This document shows positions 17,612 through 26,009 of a stretch of DNA of 64,000 nt, piece after piece. Origin of the DNA: JANQRZ01 sp965215165 (GTDB taxonomy: Bacteria > Bacteroidota > Rhodothermia > Rhodothermales > JANQRZ01); NCBI GenBank assembly GCA_965215165.1, contig CBDCCX010000006.1, positions 310,001 to 374,000 of the forward strand. The letters run 5' to 3'. The first letter of the stretch is position 1. The number at the start of each line of letters is the position of its first letter. The notes beneath the pieces are model-generated. The model was given only the letters and a program-made list of their open reading frames with translations. It ran no database searches and was not told where the DNA came from. Both the position numbers and the translations under genes were made by a program.

Positions 17612-20287
17612 TTAGGTGCTCTTCACGGCAGACAGCACAGCGTCTTCCATTAAACCAGGTGGGGGCATCGTGAATACGCACGCGCCGTCTGACTTGTTTG
17701 CCCAGACCTCCCCCAGAACTCGCTTCTCAGATGCCTCCGGCGTCTCGTAAAGGTGCGCTCCTTTGTACTCGACGACAAGAATACGGTTATCCTTCAGGCG
17801 GGCCACGAAGTCGGGATAGAATCGGTCTGTCGAGGTCTGGAGCCAGAACCCGTATTTGGGTTGACGGACGGGATTGCGAACCCAGGTGTCCACGGCGTCG
17901 AGACGGTCTATGAACACGGCGCACTCCTCCTCTTCACGGGTGTCGAGGTGGCCGATTTCTGGGTAGTAGTGGCGGTCAAAATGATGCGACCCACCGTAGA
18001 GTCTGGAATAGACCGCGTTAGCCGGAAAGTCAAAAACGACGTCAGGGGACACGACGAGGTCGGCCGGTCCTTCCCCGTCGAGGTACAGTTGATGAGCGTG
18101 CTTACGACTCGCCTGTCTCAGGGCGTTGATGCGCTCGAAGACCGCACGGCCGAGCCGGGCGCGGTCGCCGATGAGCGCTTCGAGTCCGTGTTCGCGGACG
18201 AGGCCGTTGACGAGGCGGACGAGGTAGCGCTCCCGCTGAGCGTGCGCAAGGTCGGGCGCGTGGAGCCGCTGGTCGAGCCACCGCACGAGGTCGGCCTCGC
18301 GCCAGCCGAAGTCTTTGGTGAATAGCTCGACCTGCGTGTGGAGCTGAGCCACGAATGACACGAGCCGACCTTCGTCCGTCACGTCGATCTCGGCACCCTG
18401 ACCTCGTTCTCTCCCCGGTGTATACCCGCCCAGCGAAGCCTCTGCATCGTCGAGCGACCACGACCCGAGGGCGGCCTCAATGATGTGCGAAGCCTCGAAC
18501 GGCTCGAAGAGGTCGCCGTCCCGAACGGCTAGCACGGGGACCTTGATCTTCTCCCCTCGCTCTGAGGGGGCGCGGTGAGGAGCGAGAGCCGCCCGGAGCG
18601 CGGTGGTAGCAGGGGCGGGGAGCACCGAGGCCAGGTCATCCTGGTCCTCAGCCGAGAGGCCGATGGGCACCCGGAGCACTTGGCGCTCAGGGGCGAAGCT
18701 CACCCCGACCGGCAGCTCCGACGGCACGGACTCCGGGGCGAGGGGCACCTCGACGGTGGGCACCGATTCCATCGGATCGACCGCATCAAAGAGCGACCCG
18801 CCGGGGGTGCCTCGTTCTCCCCCCAGCCGAAGCTGTTGCGGCTCGGGCAGCGCCGCCTGAATGAGCGTGGCCGCCTCCTCGCGCTGAAAGCCGGAGCCGA
18901 CGAGCGCGTCCGTCAACCCCAGCAGCGTTGCCTGGAAGCTCGGGGACGAAGCGACCACGTAAGCCCGGTTCAGCGCCGAGCGTTTCTTTGGCTCCACATA
19001 CGGCATACGGAGGACGCGCCCGACAAGCTGCTCGACGGCCGTGGACGAACTCACGTTCGAGACGGTGGCGAGGACGTAGGCGAACGGGCAGTCCCAACCC
19101 TCCCGGAGTGCCTGCACCGTGACGATCACTCGAATGTCGGAACTCGGGTCGAGAATGTTCTCGCTGTCCGGGTCCCACTCGCCGTAGGCAGCGACGCGGA
19201 CCCAATCATCCGGGACACGCGCGTCGTCTTTGAGGTAGGCCCGGATCGTGTCGGAATCGACCACCTTGCGCGTGCTGCTTCGGGACTCCGCCTGGATCAG
19301 CAGGATCGGGCGGATGTAGCGGCCGCCGTCGGCCTGCTCGGCGTCGGCGAGCCGTTCGAGCGTGGAGCGCCGGGCGAGGGCGTCGTCTATCACGGCCTCC
19401 CACTGCGGGCGCACCGTGAGCGCGAGCGGGAGCTTGATCATGTGCTCCGCCTTCAGCTCCGCCGCGCTTGCCTGGAACAGCACGTTCGAGGGGGTGTCCT
19501 CGTGGTCGGGTGTGGCCGTGAACTCGATGATGCAGGCAGGTGCAAGGCGGGCGAGCGTCTCGAAGGAGAGGTCCGTCCGCGCATTGTGCGCTTCGTCCAC
19601 GATCACGACCGGGCGGCGGGAGCGGATCACGTTCGCCAGCGACGGGATCGGGCGGCCGTCTTCGTAGGTGTCCAGGCCGAGTGCCGCCGCGCCCACCGGG
19701 AGGTGCTTCACGGCGTCGAGGAATGATCCGTTCTCAGCGTACACCTTCCGGCTTTCGGTTTCCTCGATGCGAAAGCTCTGGATCGTAGAGACGATCACGA
19801 CGGTCTGTCCTTCGAGCGCCGTCCGGCTGAGCTGCAACGCGCCCGCCACGTCCACGACCTCGACGGGACCGACGCCCGCCACGAGTGCCTGCCGGTACGG
19901 GTGGTCCGGGTTCTGGAGGGCGCTGAGCGTCTGCGTCAGGATCGCGTTCGAGGGGACGAGCCAGAGCACCACGCCGCGCTCGACGCCGAGGAGTCGGCTG
20001 AAGGCGAGAGCGGGCGTCTGGGCCGCTACGACGGTCTTCCCGCCGCCGGTGGGGATGCGGACGCAGACGTAAGGGAGGCCCTGAAGCTCCGGGAGCCGCT
20101 GCGATTCCCCCACGTCCCGGTAGGGGATGGAGCGGCCCATCGTCTTCGCCGTCACGTCCTGGTAGGCAACGTCGGCAGCTCGGCGGCTCACGGTAGGCTC
20201 CGGGTTGCCAGCGAGCCTCGCCGTCGTGCCGAGGTACTCGCTCAGGGCGTCGAGCGCGCGGCGCTGGTAGTCCTTGAGCTGGAGCAT
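17612..20287 (-). CDS. res: Type III restriction enzyme, Res subunit
   Basis: An 891-residue restriction subunit: ATP-dependent helicase plus endonuclease. Walker A is RIPTGGGKT (Lys near residue 84), the DEAH-type box is VDEAHNA (near 228), later helicase motifs include VTVQALREGWDCPFA and VGRVLRMPY. The C-terminal PD-(D/E)xK nuclease site is FYPDFVA followed by VVEYKGAH (about residues 835-855). All key motifs look intact. Its ATG is 3 bp after the mod stop, so the two are translationally linked. With Mod it should cleave DNA carrying unmethylated sites. Confidence 0.93.
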   Translation of the reverse strand: MLQLKDYQRRALDALSEYLGTTARLAGNPEPTVSRRAADVAYQDVTAKTMGRSIPYRDVGESQRLPELQGLPYVCVRIPTGGGKTVVAAQTPALAFSRLLGVERGVVLWLVPSNAILTQTLSALQNPDHPYRQALVAGVGPVEVVDVAGALQLSRTALEGQTVVIVSTIQSFRIEETESRKVYAENGSFLDAVKHLPVGAAALGLDTYEDGRPIPSLANVIRSRRPVVIVDEAHNARTDLSFETLARLAPACIIEFTATPDHEDTPSNVLFQASAAELKAEHMIKLPLALTVRPQWEAVIDDALARRSTLERLADAEQADGGRYIRPILLIQAESRSSTRKVVDSDTIRAYLKDDARVPDDWVRVAAYGEWDPDSENILDPSSDIRVIVTVQALREGWDCPFAYVLATVSNVSSSTAVEQLVGRVLRMPYVEPKKRSALNRAYVVASSPSFQATLLGLTDALVGSGFQREEAATLIQAALPEPQQLRLGGERGTPGGSLFDAVDPMESVPTVEVPLAPESVPSELPVGVSFAPERQVLRVPIGLSAEDQDDLASVLPAPATTALRAALAPHRAPSERGEKIKVPVLAVRDGDLFEPFEASHIIEAALGSWSLDDAEASLGGYTPGRERGQGAEIDVTDEGRLVSFVAQLHTQVELFTKDFGWREADLVRWLDQRLHAPDLAHAQRERYLVRLVNGLVREHGLEALIGDRARLGRAVFERINALRQASRKHAHQLYLDGEGPADLVVSPDVVFDFPANAVYSRLYGGSHHFDRHYYPEIGHLDTREEEECAVFIDRLDAVDTWVRNPVRQPKYGFWLQTSTDRFYPDFVARLKDNRILVVEYKGAHLYETPEASEKRVLGEVWANKSDGACVFTMPPPGLMEDAVLSAVKST

Positions 20288-20290
20288 CGG

Positions 20291-22054
20291 CTAGGCCACC
20301 GGGAGGGCGTAGGGAATCTGCCGAAACTCGACGCGCGCCTCGGCGAGCCGCGAAGGGGAGACCGTCGAGGCTGATCCGTAGACGATGCGCGGGCCGTCGT
20401 GAGGGGCGAGGGAGGCGAGGAGCGAGCGTGTGAGCACGTCGCCGTCGAGGGCTACCGCTTGGCCGTCGCCGCCGGGGGTGCTGAGGAGGTAGACGCCGAC
20501 GCCCGCCGCCGCGCCGAGGAAGGGCGGCGCAGCGCGGTCCTCCGGCATTGCGTGACCCGTGGCGAGGTAGAACACGAGCCAGGCTAGCTCGTCGTAGGAG
20601 ACCGCCGGGTTGAGGCCGCCGGACTCGTCCAGGAGCGGGGGGCCGAGCGTGGCGTAGCGGAACCCGGAGCCAAGCCCGTCCACGCGCTTCGTCTCTTTCC
20701 GCTCGCCGGTGACGACGAGGTACCCGTCCTTCACGGTCTGCTTCACCGCATCGAACCGATCAGCCTGCTCTTCGGCGACCGCCTCGGCTTTCGCTAGCAG
20801 CTTCTCCGCCTTGCGGAGCTTAGTCAGCGTCACCTTCTCGCGCATCAGCTCTTCTTTGCGCGAGCCGGTGAACGAGTAGCCTTCGACGGCGCGGCGCACG
20901 CGCTCCGCCGTGACGGGCCGGGCGACCTCCGGCTCCATCTCGACGAGGATGAACCGGCGCTGCCCCCCGTCAAGCGCGTTCTGTTTCAGAACCGCGTGGG
21001 CCGTCGTCCCGCTCCCAGCGAAAGCGTCGAGCACGAGCGCGTCCGGCCCCGTCGCCACTTGGAGAACTCGCTGGATCAGCCGGGTCGGCTTGGGGGTCAC
21101 TGTCGAGCTATCGAGTTCAGGTAAGACGCTCATAAATTCCTTCTTTGCCTCTTGAGTCGTTGCGACTTCTTCAGCGAACCACAGAGTCGTCGGCACCAAG
21201 CCCTCGGCTTCATCTGGGTACATCTTGATTCGAGGTATACCGTCTCCACCACGCGGGAAGTAGACCCTGCCCTCAGCCATGTATTGATCGAATACTGGCT
21301 TTGTAGCACCCCAGCACCTATCATCGGGTGGGTCGAGTTCTATGCCAGTTGGCGTGGTGATTTTATACATCTGGTTCGAGCGATAACCCTGCGCAGAAAA
21401 TGGAATTGACTTCCAGGGACCGCGAGGATCATCGTCGGGGTTTGAGTAATCATCACCGCTCTCGGGAAGGAGGTTGCGATTCTTCTTCCATCTGAGAGGG
21501 CCAGCGGGCGAATAGACCAGGACGTGATCGTGTGAGGTACCAATCGCCGCTCGGTTCTCCCGGGAGGTCCGCTTCTGCCAGATAACATTAGCGACGAATC
21601 TGGACTCACCGAACGCCTCGTCCAGCACAGCCCGCGCGTGGTGATTTTCATTATCGTCGAGCGAGATCCAAAAGCTCCCAGTCTCCGCCAGCAGTTCCCT
21701 CAGAAGCATCAGCCGGGGATACATCATGCAGAGCCACCGGTCGTGTCGGCTCAGCTTCTCAGCGTCTACCACCTCGCCCAGCCACGCCCTGATCTGGGGG
21801 CTGTTCACGTTGTCGTTGTACGCCCACCCCTCGTTGCCCGTGTTGTACGGCGGGTCGATGTAGATGCAGTCCACGCGCCCGGCATAACGCGGGAGCAGCG
21901 CCTTCAGCGCTTCGAGATTGTCGCCCTCCACGATCAGATTGCCTGCATCGAGGTCGCCCGCTCCGGCTTCGGGCACGTCCTGGAGCAGTCGGTACGGCAC
22001 GCGGCGGTGATGGTCGATCACAGCGTCCTTTCCGATCCAGTCGAGCGCGGGCAT
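20291..22054 (-). CDS. mod: Type III DNA adenine methyltransferase, Mod subunit
   Basis: A 587-residue N6-adenine (or N4-cytosine) methyltransferase giving sequence recognition to the Res-Mod complex. The catalytic motif IV DPPYNTG is near residues 67-73 and precedes the AdoMet-binding motif I (LDAFAGSGTTAHA near 340), the beta-class order expected for Type III Mod. The target-recognition region lies between them and looks intact. The ATG at 22054 (MPALDW) is chosen over an in-frame GTG further upstream that adds 35 Arg-rich residues; a TAGGTTGC box at 22081-22088 on this strand could be its own promoter. The recognition site cannot be read from sequence. Confidence 0.92.
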   Translation of the reverse strand: MPALDWIGKDAVIDHHRRVPYRLLQDVPEAGAGDLDAGNLIVEGDNLEALKALLPRYAGRVDCIYIDPPYNTGNEGWAYNDNVNSPQIRAWLGEVVDAEKLSRHDRWLCMMYPRLMLLRELLAETGSFWISLDDNENHHARAVLDEAFGESRFVANVIWQKRTSRENRAAIGTSHDHVLVYSPAGPLRWKKNRNLLPESGDDYSNPDDDPRGPWKSIPFSAQGYRSNQMYKITTPTGIELDPPDDRCWGATKPVFDQYMAEGRVYFPRGGDGIPRIKMYPDEAEGLVPTTLWFAEEVATTQEAKKEFMSVLPELDSSTVTPKPTRLIQRVLQVATGPDALVLDAFAGSGTTAHAVLKQNALDGGQRRFILVEMEPEVARPVTAERVRRAVEGYSFTGSRKEELMREKVTLTKLRKAEKLLAKAEAVAEEQADRFDAVKQTVKDGYLVVTGERKETKRVDGLGSGFRYATLGPPLLDESGGLNPAVSYDELAWLVFYLATGHAMPEDRAAPPFLGAAAGVGVYLLSTPGGDGQAVALDGDVLTRSLLASLAPHDGPRIVYGSASTVSPSRLAEARVEFRQIPYALPVA

Positions 22055-22181
22055 GGCGGGCGAGGTTGAGAGGGGGACGTGCAACCTACGTTTCGCATCG
22101 CGCCCGCGTCTAGCGAGGATCGGGCGAATCCGTGAGGGTCGGCTGTACGCCCGCTGCATCTGGCTCCCCGGCGCGAAACGG

Positions 22182-22763
22182 TCAGCGTCTATCGCTCACG
22201 TTCACTTGCTGCTCCCCGATGTTCACTTGCCCCTGGTTGTGGATCGTGATCTGAGGTGCGTAGCGTCGGAGGTCCCGCAGCGCCCGCAGCGAGCGCATGA
22301 ACATCCGCTGGAACCGGTCGGCCGTCAGGAGCGCCCGGTCCTCCATGTTGACCCGGTACTCTCGCGTCGGTCGGTACTTCCCTGAACGCTCTACCTGATC
22401 TTCCTGCACGGCGATCTCCGCGCGGTTCAGCAGCTCGTAGTGCCGGAGATTGTTCATCCACCCGGTATGCGCCTGCGCCATCTGATCGATGAGCACGCAC
22501 TCCAGACTCCCCCTCGGTTGCCACTCGTCTATGAACCCCTGCCGTACGGCGAGGTAACGCGCCTGCTCCCACGGCGAGTCCTGCCGCATTGCCTCGCATC
22601 CCCGTGCCCCGCTGTCTAGCTCATCGCGGGCCTCCTCTCTCAGCCGGTCCCACCGTCCCCAAGTCCGCTCCGGGTCGAGCGTCACCGCATCGTTGAAGGC
22701 GTACCACGAAAGCTGGTCCGGCGGGTCTTCCTCCAAGCGGCGGAGTTGCTCCTCCGGCGTCAT
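22182..22763 (-). CDS. conserved-looking hypothetical protein upstream of mod
   Basis: A 193-residue soluble protein. The middle part, LTADRFQRMFMRSLRALRDLRRY, is an Arg-rich amphipathic helix; the C-terminus (ITIHNQGQVNIGEQQVNV) is an Asn/Gln/Val beta-strand repeat. I have seen this two-part pattern in uncharacterised proteins of Planctomycetes and others, often in mobile contexts, but no function is known to me. The ATG at 22763 has an AAGGAG sequence 6 bp before it; an in-frame start upstream lacks one. It is the first gene of the leftward restriction-modification operon and diverges from the integrase (43 bp between starts). Confidence 0.65.
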   Translation of the reverse strand: MTPEEQLRRLEEDPPDQLSWYAFNDAVTLDPERTWGRWDRLREEARDELDSGARGCEAMRQDSPWEQARYLAVRQGFIDEWQPRGSLECVLIDQMAQAHTGWMNNLRHYELLNRAEIAVQEDQVERSGKYRPTREYRVNMEDRALLTADRFQRMFMRSLRALRDLRRYAPQITIHNQGQVNIGEQQVNVSDRR

Positions 22764-22806
22764 CGAGTTCTCCTTTGCGAGTCCGGCCGACCAACCTTCC
22801 TGAATC

Positions 22807-23964
22807 GTGGCTACGCTTCGCCCTCGATATCGCAATTCCCAAGACAAGGCCGCCGGGAAGGTCTCCGGCTACGTCGCCCGGTTCTACGACCCGACGCGCG
22901 CCCCGGCGCGCAAGTCCGTCACGCTCCGCACGTCGAGCGAGGCCGTAGCACGTCGGCGGCTGGCCGAGCTGGAGCGGAAGGAGTCGCTGGGGCTGTTCGA
23001 CCCGTGGGGCGACACGTCCCCGGAGGCCGGGGTGACGGTGGGGGAGGCCGCCGAGCGGTACCTGCGGAGTCAGGACCGCGCCGGACGCTCCCCGAACACG
23101 GTCTCCTCCGCCCGCCGTCTGCTCTCGCTCTTCGAGGACGGACTGCCGGCGGGCACGCTCGTCGGGCACGTCGAGCGGCGGCACGTCGAGCGGTTCCTCG
23201 CCGCGCCGAAGAAGAGTGCCGACCTCAAGAAACCCGAGCAGCGGAGCACGGCGACGAAGAAGCGGTACCGCGCCGTGCTCTCGCACTTCCTCGGATGGAC
23301 AAAGCGGCAGGGCCTCCGCCCGGACAACCCGGCGGCCGAGGTCGAGGTGGCCCCGGTCCGCGCCAACCGGCGGGAGCACCTGACCGAAGAGGAAGAGGCG
23401 GCCGTGCTCCGAACCGTTCAGGCTCAGGAAGTCCTCGACGGGCACGCGCGCCGCTGGCTCACCGACTGGCTCGCGTTCGGGTGCTGCACGGGTCTCCGTC
23501 CCGGCGAGCAGCAGGCCCTCCGGTGGAGCGCCGTAGACCTCGCCGAAGCCGTCGTCCACGTCGGCCGGGGTCACCGGACGAAGACGGCGAACTCGGCGCG
23601 CACGGTGCCAGTGCGGGGTGCGGCGCTCGACGTGCTCCAGCGGCGGGCGGCCGAGCGGGCAGGGGAGGGGGACGGGCCGGTGTTCACCGGGGCGACGGGC
23701 AGCACCGTAGAGATGCGGTACCTCTCGAAGCAGCTCGCCCGGTTCGCGGTGGCGGCCGGGGTCGAGAAGAACATCACCGCGTACAGCCTCCGCCACTCGG
23801 CGGGGACGCGGCTCGCGCTCGCCGGGGTGCCGCTGTTCATCATCGCTCGCATCCTCGGCACGTCGGTGGCGATGGTGGAGCGACACTACGCGGCCTACGC
23901 TCCCGACGCCGGGGCGCTCCACCTGGAGCGGGTGTTCGGGACGGGCAGCACGGTCGAGGGCTGA
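22807..23964 (+). CDS. int: tyrosine recombinase (integrase) of the tRNA-Thr island
   Basis: A 385-residue site-specific recombinase. The N-terminal part resembles an arm-binding region (1-60), followed by a SAM-like core-binding domain (about 75-185) and the catalytic domain (about 195-375). Catalytic residues: Arg231 in TGLRPGEQ, a Lys near HRTKTANSARTV, Arg-His in YSLRHSAGT, and the Tyr361 nucleophile in VERHYAAYAP. The usual first His of the HxLRH box is Tyr here and the box III position reads LGTS; both are tolerated in some integrases. The start is GTG at 22807 because an in-frame stop lies just upstream. It presumably excises and integrates this island at tRNA-Thr. Confidence 0.93.
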   Translation: MATLRPRYRNSQDKAAGKVSGYVARFYDPTRAPARKSVTLRTSSEAVARRRLAELERKESLGLFDPWGDTSPEAGVTVGEAAERYLRSQDRAGRSPNTVSSARRLLSLFEDGLPAGTLVGHVERRHVERFLAAPKKSADLKKPEQRSTATKKRYRAVLSHFLGWTKRQGLRPDNPAAEVEVAPVRANRREHLTEEEEAAVLRTVQAQEVLDGHARRWLTDWLAFGCCTGLRPGEQQALRWSAVDLAEAVVHVGRGHRTKTANSARTVPVRGAALDVLQRRAAERAGEGDGPVFTGATGSTVEMRYLSKQLARFAVAAGVEKNITAYSLRHSAGTRLALAGVPLFIIARILGTSVAMVERHYAAYAPDAGALHLERVFGTGSTVEG

Positions 23965-24032
23965 GGAGCGAGCGGCCGGACGGCATGCGTGAGGTGGAAC
24001 GCCCTATGCCACATCCTGTATAACCTCTCCGA

Positions 24033-24395
24033 ATGCCTGACGAACCCACCGGGTCCCCGAAGCCGGTTGACTGGCTCGGCTCCACCCTCGCCGACACCCG
24101 CGCACTTCCGCCCGGTGCTCGGCGTGCGATGGGCTTCCAGCTCGACCGCGTGCAGGCCGGACTCCCACCCGAAGACTTCAAGCCGATCAAGAGCGTCGGC
24201 CCCGGCGTCTTCGAGATTCGCATCCGCGACGCGGGCCGGGCCTTCCGCTCGTTCTACGTCGCCCGCTTCGAGGAGGCGGTCTACGTCCTCCACGTATTCG
24301 AGAAGAAGAGCAGGAAGACGGCCCCGGCCGACCTCGCCCTCGGCCGCGCCCGCTACAAAGCCCTCGTCCAGCGCCGAGCGGAGAGCCGACGATGA
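24033..24395 (+). CDS. HigB/Gp49-like RelE-family toxin
   Basis: A 120-residue RelE-superfamily toxin of the phage Gp49/HigB type, which would cut mRNA at the ribosome. The core is seen in FKPIKSVGPGVFEIRIRDAGRAFRSFYVARF followed by the VYVLHVFEKKSRKTA strand and Lys-rich C-terminal helix, which is the family hallmark. It sits 68 bp after the integrase and 42 bp before an XRE antitoxin gene. Toxin first is the usual order for higBA. Likely role: post-segregational stabilisation of the island. Confidence 0.85.
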   Translation: MPDEPTGSPKPVDWLGSTLADTRALPPGARRAMGFQLDRVQAGLPPEDFKPIKSVGPGVFEIRIRDAGRAFRSFYVARFEEAVYVLHVFEKKSRKTAPADLALGRARYKALVQRRAESRR

Positions 24396-24437
24396 ACGGG
24401 CCGTTCACGATCCCACGAACCCTCACGCCTCCGACCG

Positions 24438-24773
24438 ATGAGCACTCCCCCCGACCGCCTCGCCTCGACGCCTGAGCTTCCCGTCACCCACGGCTCGGGC
24501 AACGTGTTCGCCGACCTCGGCTTCGACCCCGAGGAGGCCGCGAACCTCAAGCTCCGCTCGACGCTCGGGATCGAGCTGGCCCGCTACGTCGAGGCCGAGG
24601 GGCTGACGCAGACGGAGGCGGCCGAGCGGCTCGGCGTGACGCAGCCGCGCGTGAGCGACCTCGTGCGCGGCAAGCTGGAGCGCTTCACCGTGGACGCCCT
24701 CGTGAACATGCTGGCCCGCGCCGGCCGCCGCGTCGAGGTGCGTGTGCTGGAAGCACCGGCGAGGGCGGCGTGA
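24438..24773 (+). CDS. XRE-family HigA-like antitoxin
   Basis: A 111-residue antitoxin with a helix-turn-helix near residues 57-78 (LTQTEAAERLGVTQPRVSDLV), preceded by FADLGFDPEEAANLKLRS. The latter phrase is typical of HigA2/MqsA-like antitoxins paired with Gp49-type toxins. It should bind and neutralise the upstream toxin and repress the pair's promoter. It is the last gene before the right island boundary. Confidence 0.87.
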   Translation: MSTPPDRLASTPELPVTHGSGNVFADLGFDPEEAANLKLRSTLGIELARYVEAEGLTQTEAAERLGVTQPRVSDLVRGKLERFTVDALVNMLARAGRRVEVRVLEAPARAA

Positions 24774-24787
24774 GCGTGGCCCATCCG

Positions 24788-24805
24788 TGGCCCACATGTG
24801 GCCCA
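24788..24805. repeat. 18-bp island-end repeat (right copy)
   Basis: Exact, same-orientation copy of TGGCCCACATGTGGCCCA at 15016-15033. An additional TGGCCCAT precedes it near 24777, so the word TGGCCCA occurs three times in about 30 bp. It lies 93 bp inside attR. Confidence 0.7.
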
Positions 24806-24898
24806 TAGACCCGAACGAGTCCGAACAAACGCGAACGCGAATCGGCCTGTATGGGGCCGAAAAGGCCAGTTGAGCATCATGCTGCCCCCCGTGATTCC

Positions 24899-24945
24899 CA
24901 CTCGTAATGAGCAGGTCACCGGTTCGAGTCCGGTCATTGGCTCCC
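24899..24945 (+). repeat. attR: displaced 3' fragment of the original tRNA-Thr gene
   Basis: A headless tRNA-Thr 3' half (anticodon loop to discriminator). Its T-arm ACCGG-TTCGAGT-CCGGT differs from the intact tRNA-Thr at 14860-14932 by two compensatory pairs. It has no acceptor 5' strand or D-arm, so it is not a functional tRNA. This is presumably the chromosome's original tRNA end, pushed away by the island. Confidence 0.92.
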
Positions 24946-24952
24946 GGCAACA

Positions 24953-24985
24953 GGCCCCCAATCGCCACAGACGCAATTGGGGGCC
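24953..24985 (+). terminator. orphaned terminator of the original tRNA-Thr
   Basis: A 10-bp stem (24953-24962 with 24976-24985) follows the displaced tRNA fragment by 7 bp, matching the position of a tRNA terminator. No strong T-run follows. It is probably the host's native terminator, now separated from its gene by 10 kb. Confidence 0.65.
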
Positions 24986-25063
24986 TATGCTGTTTCTACA
25001 GCGTAGACTCGCTCGCATGCCTAGAGCAGGCTGGCAAGCCGCACGGCCTCGCGCCCACCGGCC

Positions 25064-25933
25064 GTGAGACGACACTTCGACGACGGGCGGCTGGCCGCGC
25101 TGCGGATCGAGGTCGCCGTCGCGTGGGGCCGCGCCGCGGGCGCGCTCGCGGTGGTCTACGGCGTCGGGGCCGGCCTGGTCGAGCTGTACGATCAGCTTTG
25201 GTAGGCCGACATCCCGAAGGACGCGCTCCAGGCTCGGGCACGCGACGAGGGCCTGACGAACCTGGGGGCCGAAGCGCTTCCGTTCAACCTGTTCTACAAG
25301 CGAGCCTACTTCGCCGAGTGGCCCGCCCTGAACCGCCTCAAGCGCCGCCTGCTGCCTGACCTCGACCTCCAGAACCCAGACGCGCCGATGGCGATGGCGG
25401 GCGACGCCTTCCGCGCCGCGCTCCGCGAACTGGCCGAGACGCCGTTCCGCCCGCGCCCGTGGTTTTATCCCGGCCCGTGGGGCGGCCAGTTCATGCGGGA
25501 CCACATGGGCCTCAATCCCTCGCCCCCCACTTCGCGTGGTCGTTCGAGCTGATCACGCCCGAGAATGGGATCGTGCTGGAAGAGGGCGGCGCGCTGCTCG
25601 AGTGCTCGTTCGACTGCCTCATGTTCCAGGAGTACCGCCGCGTGCTCGGGCGGGCCGCGCGGCAGTTCAAGACCGAGTGGCCGCTCCGACTCGACTACCT
25701 CGATACCGTCAGCGGCGGCAACCTCTCGGTGCCATGCCACCTGCGCCCGGACTTCATCCGCCACCAGTTCGGCGAGGCCTTCACCCAGGCGGTATCTAGA
25801 GTCGATGGTCGTGCCGGCGGCGGCCGAGCGCGTTGAGTTCGTCAACCGGGGCGACCGGCCGTGCAGGCTGGTGCTCGTCTACGTGCGCCCCAGCGTCGGC
25901 TCAACCGAGTCCCTCAACGACCCTGCTGAGTAG
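25064..25933 (+). pseudogene. degenerate class I mannose-6-phosphate isomerase-family gene
   Basis: Joining three reading frames gives a protein resembling the long (about 580-residue) ManA-like proteins of Bacteroidota: VVYGVGAGLVELYDQLW, a TAG stop at 25202-25204, then ADIPKDALQARARDEG and FNLFYKRAYFAEWPALNR. A base is lost in the C-run near 25519, then the frame continues through HFAWSFELITPENG, LLECSFDCLMFQEYRRVLG and LDTVSGGNLSVPCHLRP. Near 25795 it breaks again and jumps to a C-terminal strand (VVPAAAERVEFVNRGDRP), implying an internal deletion. The true N-terminus is missing, cut off near the island boundary. Decay through at least three lesions is clear; the family name rests on pattern recognition. 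Confidence 0.75.
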
Positions 25934-25998
25934 AGACGGTCAGGCTCTTCTCGCCGATGGATCCGCTTCGCGAGGGACGAGCCGCCGGCCCCGTCCTG

Positions 25999-26006
25999 TA
26001 TCTTTG
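25999..26006 (+). promoter_or_regulatory. TAnnTTTG -7 element of queC (TATCTTTG)
   Basis: Exact match to the Bacteroidota -7 consensus, ending only 3 bp before the queC ATG at 26010. Transcription would start at or just after the ATG, so the queC message is predicted to be leaderless, or the start codon is mis-assigned. Confidence 0.6.
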
Positions 26007-26009
26007 CTC

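Larger units (their letters stand above)
14889..24945. mobile_element. 10-kb tRNA-Thr genomic island with Type III restriction-modification
   Basis: The element is bounded by a 47-bp imperfect direct repeat of the tRNA-Thr 3' half, 10,010 bp apart. It carries its own tyrosine recombinase (22807-23964) about 0.9 kb from the right end. Cargo: RadC-like protein, several unknown proteins, a small HTH protein, a Type III restriction-modification operon and a HigBA-like toxin-antitoxin pair. There are no conjugation or phage structural genes, so it is a non-self-transmissible integrative element or the remnant of a larger one. Several island genes have strong Shine-Dalgarno sequences (AGGAGG), unlike most flanking genes. 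Its flanks are two broken genes, Uma2 on the left and a ManA-like gene on the right. Confidence 0.9.
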
